Shown here: in pieces, positions 1 to 3,605 of the stretch
How positions within the stretch are numbered: the first letter of the stretch is position 1
Layout of the letters: the number at the start of each line of letters is the position of its first letter
Origin: Candidatus Arcticimaribacter sp.
GTDB taxonomy: Bacteria > Bacteroidota > Bacteroidia > Flavobacteriales > Flavobacteriaceae
Direction: 5' to 3'
NCBI GenBank assembly: GCA_011526335.1
Contig: WTJB01000244.1
Coordinates: 1 to 6,272, forward strand
Length of the DNA: 6,272 nt
Notes under the pieces: model-generated
Seen by the model: only the letters and a program-made list of their open reading frames with translations
What the model was told of the DNA's origin: nothing
The model's database searches: none
Position numbers and translations under genes: made by a program

Positions 1-1
1 C

Positions 2-479
<478 letters not shown>

Positions 480-638
480 CATCAAAGTTCAGCCTGTATT
501 CATTATACGGCACGTCAAGGGAGTTTTCAACTCGAGGTGAGTGAGTGGCATTATATCGCTAACAATAAGATTTCAAAAATCATTGCACACTATCATATCG
601 GCGAAATTCGAGCAGATAGAAAAATAGATTTGCCCTAA
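480..638 (+). pseudogene. C-terminal fragment of an NTF2/SnoaL-like protein fused to the KBL remnant
   Basis: These 52 residues continue in frame from the KBL-like KIADFT and end at the TAA at 636-638. They contain SACIHYTARQGSFQLEVSEW and then NNKISKIIAHYHIGEIRADR. This is the pattern of the last beta-strands of NTF2-like (SnoaL / nuclear transport factor 2 fold) proteins: a strand, an (E/S)EWH strand, then xxxGKIxxIxxYxD/H. Such proteins usually have 110-130 residues, so the N-terminal half of the original gene is missing. The join falls near 479/480. A single deletion that removed most of the kbl-like gene and the start of a neighbouring NTF2-like gene would produce this. If the upstream frameshift were bypassed, a chimeric protein of about 161 residues would result. 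A GTG at 453 in this frame could initiate a shorter product, but nothing supports its use. Confidence 0.6.
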
Positions 639-671
639 ACTTCGGCATTTCATGCTTTTCGCTTATTCAGG

Positions 672-700
672 TTGGAAAACGATTAAATCTGCTATTTTAG
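672..700 (+). promoter_or_regulatory. Candidate Bacteroidota-type promoter for the DUF1835 gene
   Basis: A TTG at 672-674 is followed after 18 bases by TATTTTAG at 693-700, which differs at one defined position from the Bacteroidota -7 consensus TAnnTTTG. The spacing equals that of the better promoter upstream of the sigma factor gene. If it is used, transcription would begin close to the GTG at 705, making the mRNA leaderless or nearly so. The elements are short and AT-rich, so chance is a real alternative. Confidence 0.3.
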
Positions 701-704
701 TGGT

Positions 705-1448
705 GTGGAACAGCTGTATCATCTTTTGAATGGAGACGCACTAAAAGAACAATTCCCCGCTAAAATAACGGGGAAAACCATTGTCTTTCGCGAGTGTCTG
801 GTCGACGGCCCCGTGGAGGCTAAAGTAGAAAGTACTTTTTTTGAAAAACGGATCCTTTTTCTAAGCCAACACTATGGGGCTAAAGGCAGAGAAGAATACC
901 ATGAGGTGTTCCTCACTGAATTAGAAAAATTGAAAGCGATTCCAAACGCTTCTCCCCTCTTTCTTTGGTTTGAAGATGATCTGTTTTGCCAAGTCAATTT
1001 GTGGTATAGCCTTCATAGATTGTGCGAAATCGGGAAAACAACGTCGATTTTTTTGGTTCGCCCCTTAGCATTTTCCCCCTACAGTTTTGGAAGGTTAAAT
1101 TCAAAAGAGCTCAAGCAATGTTTTAAAGAGGCTATCCCATTGACCAATATAAAGTTATGGAAAACCCTTTGGGAAGCTTATCAAAACAATGAGGTGACAC
1201 AACTGGCTAGGATAGCTGAAGAATTAGCCTATCCTTTTGTCCAAAATGCGGTTCAAGCCCATTCCGAACGCTTACCTACCAAAGGCCATTTGGGGCGTCC
1301 GCTAGAACGCCTTAAAGCCATACAACATGAGCTCAATACTTCACATTTTGGTACAATATACCAGGAATTCCAACGTACTGAGGCACACTATGGATATGGT
1401 GACCTTACCGTAAAACGCCTTTGGGAGGAATTGCAGGAAAAAGGCTAA
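705..1448 (+). CDS. DUF1835 domain-containing protein
   Basis: A 247-residue protein of unknown function. The N-terminus MEQLYHLLNGDALKEQFP, then ITGKTIVFRECLVDGPVE, matches the opening of the DUF1835 family (HxLNGD, then xVxREcLxxGPV). The segment LFLWFEDDLFCQVNLWYSL (about residues 85-103) is the family's second signature, an LWFExDLFxQ motif. The C-terminal part (about 195-243) has PLERLKAI and then FGTIYQEFQRTEAHYGYGD, also usual in full-length family members. I see no signal peptide or membrane segment, so a cytosolic protein is likely. The GTG at 705 is the only sensible start: an in-frame stop lies at 684-686 and the signature begins five residues in. There is no Shine-Dalgarno sequence. 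It converges on bcp with a 2-bp gap. The family assignment is confident; a biochemical role cannot be given. Confidence 0.85.
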   Translation: MEQLYHLLNGDALKEQFPAKITGKTIVFRECLVDGPVEAKVESTFFEKRILFLSQHYGAKGREEYHEVFLTELEKLKAIPNASPLFLWFEDDLFCQVNLWYSLHRLCEIGKTTSIFLVRPLAFSPYSFGRLNSKELKQCFKEAIPLTNIKLWKTLWEAYQNNEVTQLARIAEELAYPFVQNAVQAHSERLPTKGHLGRPLERLKAIQHELNTSHFGTIYQEFQRTEAHYGYGDLTVKRLWEELQEKG

Positions 1449-1450
1449 GG

Positions 1451-1906
1451 CTATTCTTCCAAAATCTGCGCTGCATGGGTTTTGGTTTTCACCTTGTCAA
1501 TGACTCGAATGACCACCCCATTTTCATCAATGATAAAAGTTTTCCTGTGGATGCCATCATATTCTTTTCCCATAAACTTTTTTAATCCCCAAACCCCAAA
1601 GGCTTCAATAACTTCTTTATCCTCATCGGCTAAAAGGGGAAATGGAAATTCGTATTTGTTCGAAAAATTCAATTGTTTTTTTTCACTGTCAGCACTGACC
1701 CCAAGTAAGGCATAACCTGCAGCGGTAAGGTCTTTGTAATGATCTCTAAGATCACAAGCTTCGGCTGTACAGCCCGGTGTGTTGGCTTTTGGGTAAAAAA
1801 AGACGACTAGTTTTTGTCCTGAGTAGTCCGATAGGGATCTGAGTTTACCGTGCTGATCTTTGACAGCAAATGAGGGGACGGAATCTCCCACTTTAAGTGT
1901 ATTCAT
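1451..1906 (-). CDS. bcp: Thioredoxin-dependent thiol peroxidase (BCP/PrxQ peroxiredoxin)
   Basis: A 151-residue protein, normal for the BCP/PrxQ subfamily. It begins with KVGDSVPSFAV and a short linker, then VVFFYPKANTPGCTAEAC. That segment carries the PxxxTxxC active site: Pro39, Thr43 and the peroxidatic Cys46. Cys51 lies five residues later, where the resolving cysteine of atypical two-cysteine PrxQ enzymes sits. The conserved active-site arginine is Arg121 in GIHRKTFIID. The family reduces hydrogen peroxide and organic hydroperoxides in the cytosol, forming an intramolecular disulfide that thioredoxin reduces. The start at 1904-1906 follows an A-rich leader without Shine-Dalgarno sequence. 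The gene diverges from nth across 59 bp, which places peroxide removal beside oxidative DNA repair. No PerR- or OxyR-like site is evident. Confidence 0.96.
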   Translation of the reverse strand: MNTLKVGDSVPSFAVKDQHGKLRSLSDYSGQKLVVFFYPKANTPGCTAEACDLRDHYKDLTAAGYALLGVSADSEKKQLNFSNKYEFPFPLLADEDKEVIEAFGVWGLKKFMGKEYDGIHRKTFIIDENGVVIRVIDKVKTKTHAAQILEE

Positions 1907-1965
1907 AACGTATTTTTTTTCTAATTTACGAACTCTATCACAGAGTACGAAAAAGAAAAGGAAAA
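1907..1965. promoter_or_regulatory. bcp-nth divergent intergenic region with a short dyad
   Basis: These 59 bases must hold the start signals of both genes unless nth is transcribed from within bcp. A perfect inverted repeat, ACTCT-atcac-AGAGT, lies at 1932-1946, near the middle, and could be an operator. Weak -7-like elements exist (TATTTTTT at 1911-1918 on the plus strand; TAAATTAG on the minus strand), each one base off TAnnTTTG and without a convincing -33 partner. nth has a purine-rich AAGGA at 1958-1962, only three bases before its ATG. Confidence 0.4.
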
Positions 1966-2622
1966 ATGACCAAACAAGAAAAAGTAGCCTTTGCCATAGC
2001 CACTTTACAAGAGCTTTATCCCGAAATTCCCATCCCTTTAGATCATACTGATCCTTATACTTTATTGATTGCTGTACTGTTGTCTGCCCAAAGCACAGAT
2101 GTGCGGGTCAATCAAATTACGCCCAAGCTTTTTTCGCGGGCCAATACGCCAGAGGAAATGGTGAAATTAAGCGTTGAAGAAATCCGAGACATCATTCGTC
2201 CCGTGGGATTATCGCCCATGAAATCAAAAGGCATTCATGGCTTATCCCATATCCTATTGGAGAAACACGAGGGTCAGGTCCCCAAAACCTTTGAGGAATT
2301 GGAAGCCTTACCTGCCGTAGGGCATAAAACCGCTGGCGTGGTTCTGTCCCAAGCTTTTGGAATTCCCGCTTTTCCGGTAGATACACATATCCATCGATTA
2401 TTGTACCGCTGGGGCTTTTCGAATGGATCGTCTGTAAAGCAAACCGAAAAAGACGCCAAAAGACTATTTCCCAAAGCACTTTGGAATGATTTGCACTTGC
2501 AAATTATTTGGTATGGAAGAGAATATTGCCCTGCGCGGGGATGGGTCTTAGAAAATGACCCGATTACGCTGAAAATCGGAAGAAAGAGTGTTATACAGCA
2601 ATACTACAAGAAGAAGGCTTAA
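1966..2622 (+). CDS. nth: Endonuclease III (HhH-GPD DNA glycosylase/AP lyase), lacking the Fe-S cysteines
   Basis: A 218-residue protein of usual length for the family. It is a bifunctional base excision repair enzyme that removes oxidised pyrimidines and cleaves at the abasic site. DPYTLLIAVLLSAQSTD (about residues 29-45) is the typical N-terminal helix region. The helix-hairpin-helix is LPAVGHKTAGVV (115-126), with catalytic lysine Lys121; the catalytic aspartate is Asp139 in FPVDTHIHR. The C-terminus reads YGREYCPARGWVLENDPI. Only the first of the four cysteines of the usual C-X6-C-X2-C-X5-C [4Fe-4S] ligand set is present (Cys188), and it is the only cysteine in the protein. The cluster is therefore absent, apparently a lineage variant; catalytic residues are intact. 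Its stop codon shares the palindrome TTAA with the stop of the convergent small ORF. Confidence 0.95.
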   Translation: MTKQEKVAFAIATLQELYPEIPIPLDHTDPYTLLIAVLLSAQSTDVRVNQITPKLFSRANTPEEMVKLSVEEIRDIIRPVGLSPMKSKGIHGLSHILLEKHEGQVPKTFEELEALPAVGHKTAGVVLSQAFGIPAFPVDTHIHRLLYRWGFSNGSSVKQTEKDAKRLFPKALWNDLHLQIIWYGREYCPARGWVLENDPITLKIGRKSVIQQYYKKKA

Positions 2623-2774
2623 TTTTTAGAGGATTTCTTTTTCTCCTCAGCCTCCGTTTTTTTGTTGTGAGAGCTAATCGCTTTAGAAAAAGCTAGAATA
2701 CGTTTGATGGTAAGGTCACTAGGACCTTCTTGGTCTTGTGTTTCGTTATTCTTTTTTGGGTAAAATTGCTCCAT
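2619..2774 (-). CDS. Small hypothetical protein (51 aa) downstream of the sigma factor
   Basis: An intact 51-codon frame on the minus strand starts with ATG at 2774 and ends with TAA at 2621-2619. It begins MEQFYPKKNN, continues with GPSDLTIKRILAFSKAI, and has a lysine- and glutamate-rich tail. The middle resembles a class of short Bacteroidota proteins of about 45-55 residues with a (P)S(E/D)xTIxxILxxSKxL core, which I recognise only by pattern; no function is known to me. It is cytosolic by composition, with no signal or membrane segment. It lies 47 bp downstream of the sigma factor gene on the same strand and may share its transcript. The pattern match, the fit of both stops at TTAA and the lack of any competing gene support it as real. 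I considered a role as sigma-factor partner, but nothing in the sequence shows it. Confidence 0.7.
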   Translation of the reverse strand: MEQFYPKKNNETQDQEGPSDLTIKRILAFSKAISSHNKKTEAEEKKKSSKN

Positions 2775-2778
2775 ATAC

Positions 2779-2802
2779 TTACGTTACTTTCCTATAACGC
2801 AA
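2779..2802 (-). promoter_or_regulatory. Hairpin in the leader of the small ORF, RBS-like loop
   Basis: On the minus-strand RNA, TTGCGTTA (2802-2795) can pair with TAACGTAA (2786-2779). This gives eight pairs, one a G-U wobble, around the loop TAGGAAAG, which holds the only Shine-Dalgarno-like AGGAA in this gap. The wobble would be an A-C mismatch in plus-strand RNA, so the structure favours minus-strand transcription. There is no following U-run, so it is not a standard terminator. It ends four bases before the ATG of the 51-aa ORF. Confidence 0.4.
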
Positions 2803-2821
2803 GCAAACCCAAAAAAGTATA

Positions 2822-3412
2822 TTAAGCAGTAAGAATTATTTGATGATCCTCAATCAATTTTCGCAAATTAATGATGGCGTAACGCATACGTCCTAGTGCT
2901 GTATTGATACTCACCCCAGTAGACTCGGCAATCTCTTTAAAGCTCATGTCTTTGTACATACGCATGGTCAACACTTCTTTCTGATCTTCGGGCAATTCTA
3001 CGATAAGCTTTTGTAAATCGTTTACGACTTGACGATCGATCATTTCTCCCTCCATATTGGGCATGTCGTCCGAAATGAGTTGAAAGATGTCAAATTCGTC
3101 TCTGTTTTCAAAGACAGAAATGCGGTTGCTTTTTCTGAAAAAATCAATAACCAAATTATGCGCTATACGCATAACCCAAGGCAAAAACTTTCCTTCTTCG
3201 TTATAAACGCCACGTTTCAAGGTTTTGATCACTTTGATGAAAGTATCTTGAAAGATATCTTCTGCTGTATCTCTGTCCATGACCTTAGAATTGATGAAAT
3301 TAAAAATTTTCATCTTATGACGTAAAATGAGGACTTCTAAAGCGCGTTCGCTTCCGTTTATGTATTCTGAAACTAAGAAAGAGTCATCGGCCTGATCGTA
3401 AGAATGTGACAT
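2822..3412 (-). CDS. RNA polymerase sigma factor, sigma-70 family (ECF-like, regions 2 and 4)
   Basis: A 196-residue protein with the two-domain layout of small group 4 (ECF) sigma factors. Region 2 covers about residues 25-95: ALEVLILRHKMKIFNFI, then DRDTAEDIFQDTFIKV (core-binding 2.1-2.2) and WVMRIAHNLVIDFFRK (2.3-2.4, promoter melting and -10 recognition). Region 4 covers about 138-187: LPEDQKEVLTMRMYKDMSF, then the helix-turn-helix KEIAESTGVSINTALGRMR for the -35 element. No domain for regions 1 or 3 is present, and no anti-sigma gene lies next to it. The start at 3412 has no Shine-Dalgarno sequence and sits one base after a long inverted repeat. A good Bacteroidota promoter lies upstream at 3500-3532, so housekeeping transcription is likely. 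Adjacency to uvrA, nth and bcp suggests a stress or repair link, but the regulon cannot be read from sequence. Confidence 0.93.
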   Translation of the reverse strand: MSHSYDQADDSFLVSEYINGSERALEVLILRHKMKIFNFINSKVMDRDTAEDIFQDTFIKVIKTLKRGVYNEEGKFLPWVMRIAHNLVIDFFRKSNRISVFENRDEFDIFQLISDDMPNMEGEMIDRQVVNDLQKLIVELPEDQKEVLTMRMYKDMSFKEIAESTGVSINTALGRMRYAIINLRKLIEDHQIILTA

Positions 3413-3474
3413 ACAATTTACTTTTAAACCACTTAAAACGTGGGAGTTACACTAAAAATTAAAAGTAAAATTGT
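3413..3474 (-). promoter_or_regulatory. Long inverted repeat in the sigma factor mRNA leader
   Basis: ACAATTTACTTTTAA (3413-3427) and TTAAAAGTAAAATTGT (3459-3474) are inverted copies differing by a single extra A in the right arm. In minus-strand RNA they form about 15 base pairs with one bulged U, and the 3' arm ends immediately before the AUG at 3412. The 31-base loop holds a second small stem, CCAC/GTGG (3440-3443 with 3429-3432). The stem would bury the ribosome entry region of the sigma gene. It lies wholly downstream of the predicted promoter, so it would be transcribed. It is AT-rich, so its stability would be moderate and perhaps temperature dependent. A DNA-level operator is an alternative reading. 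Confidence 0.6.
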
Positions 3475-3489
3475 ACTATAGGCGATTGT

Positions 3490-3510
3490 TTGTATATATC
3501 AAATATACAA
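3490..3510. repeat. Dyad over the -7 element of the sigma promoter
   Basis: TTGTATAT (3490-3497) and ATATACAA (3503-3510) form a perfect 8-bp inverted repeat with a 5-base spacer (atcaa). It completely covers the -7 element at 3500-3507, as expected for a repressor operator, but AT-rich promoter DNA yields such dyads by chance fairly easily. Confidence 0.45.
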
Positions 3511-3532
3511 CTATTTGGGTAACAACAAAAAA
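3500..3532 (-). promoter_or_regulatory. Bacteroidota-type promoter of the sigma factor gene
   Basis: On the minus strand, TTTTTTG (3532-3526) is followed after 18 bases by TATATTTG (3507-3500). The latter is an exact match to the Bacteroidota -7 consensus TAnnTTTG, and the former supplies the TTTG/TTG -33 element at a permitted spacing. Transcription would begin near 3493, giving a leader of about 80 bases that contains the long inverted repeat. This is the best promoter in the window and supports the taxonomic assignment. Confidence 0.65.
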
Positions 3533-3557
3533 TTAAACACAATTAACCAGATAACAA

Positions 3558-3581
3558 AACGTAAGAAAACATTAAATCGTA
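3558..3581 (+). promoter_or_regulatory. Possible ECF-type promoter upstream of uvrA
   Basis: AAC (3558-3560) is followed after 17 bases by CGTA (3578-3581). This AAC-N16/17-CGT layout is common for ECF sigma promoters. It would start transcription about 18 bases before the uvrA ATG. The motifs are very short and their chance occurrence is high. An alternative is a housekeeping -7 element, TATATTTA (3580-3587), one base off TAnnTTTG but lacking a clear -33 element. Confidence 0.2.
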
Positions 3582-3605
3582 TATTTAAGGCTTCTATTTT
3601 TAGAT

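Noticed and set aside
645..659. GCAT-ttc-ATGC followed by TTTT as a terminator after the chimeric gene
   Set aside because: A 4-bp stem is too weak for an intrinsic terminator, and the T-run is only four bases.
1932..1946. ACTCT-N5-AGAGT as a PerR or OxyR box controlling bcp
   Set aside because: The sequence does not resemble the PerR consensus or an OxyR spaced ATAG/CTAT pattern, so I keep it only as an unnamed dyad.
1482..2051. Plus-strand frames overlapping bcp and the start of nth (77 and 63 codons)
   Set aside because: The first is antisense to bcp; the second straddles the bcp-nth spacer and overlaps nth out of frame. Neither has family features.
2192..2479. Minus-strand open frames inside nth (95 and 66 codons)
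   Set aside because: They lie wholly antisense to a clear endonuclease III gene and have no recognisable family features.
3029..3325. 98-codon plus-strand frame inside the sigma factor gene
   Set aside because: It is antisense to a well-supported sigma factor and its residues show no family pattern.
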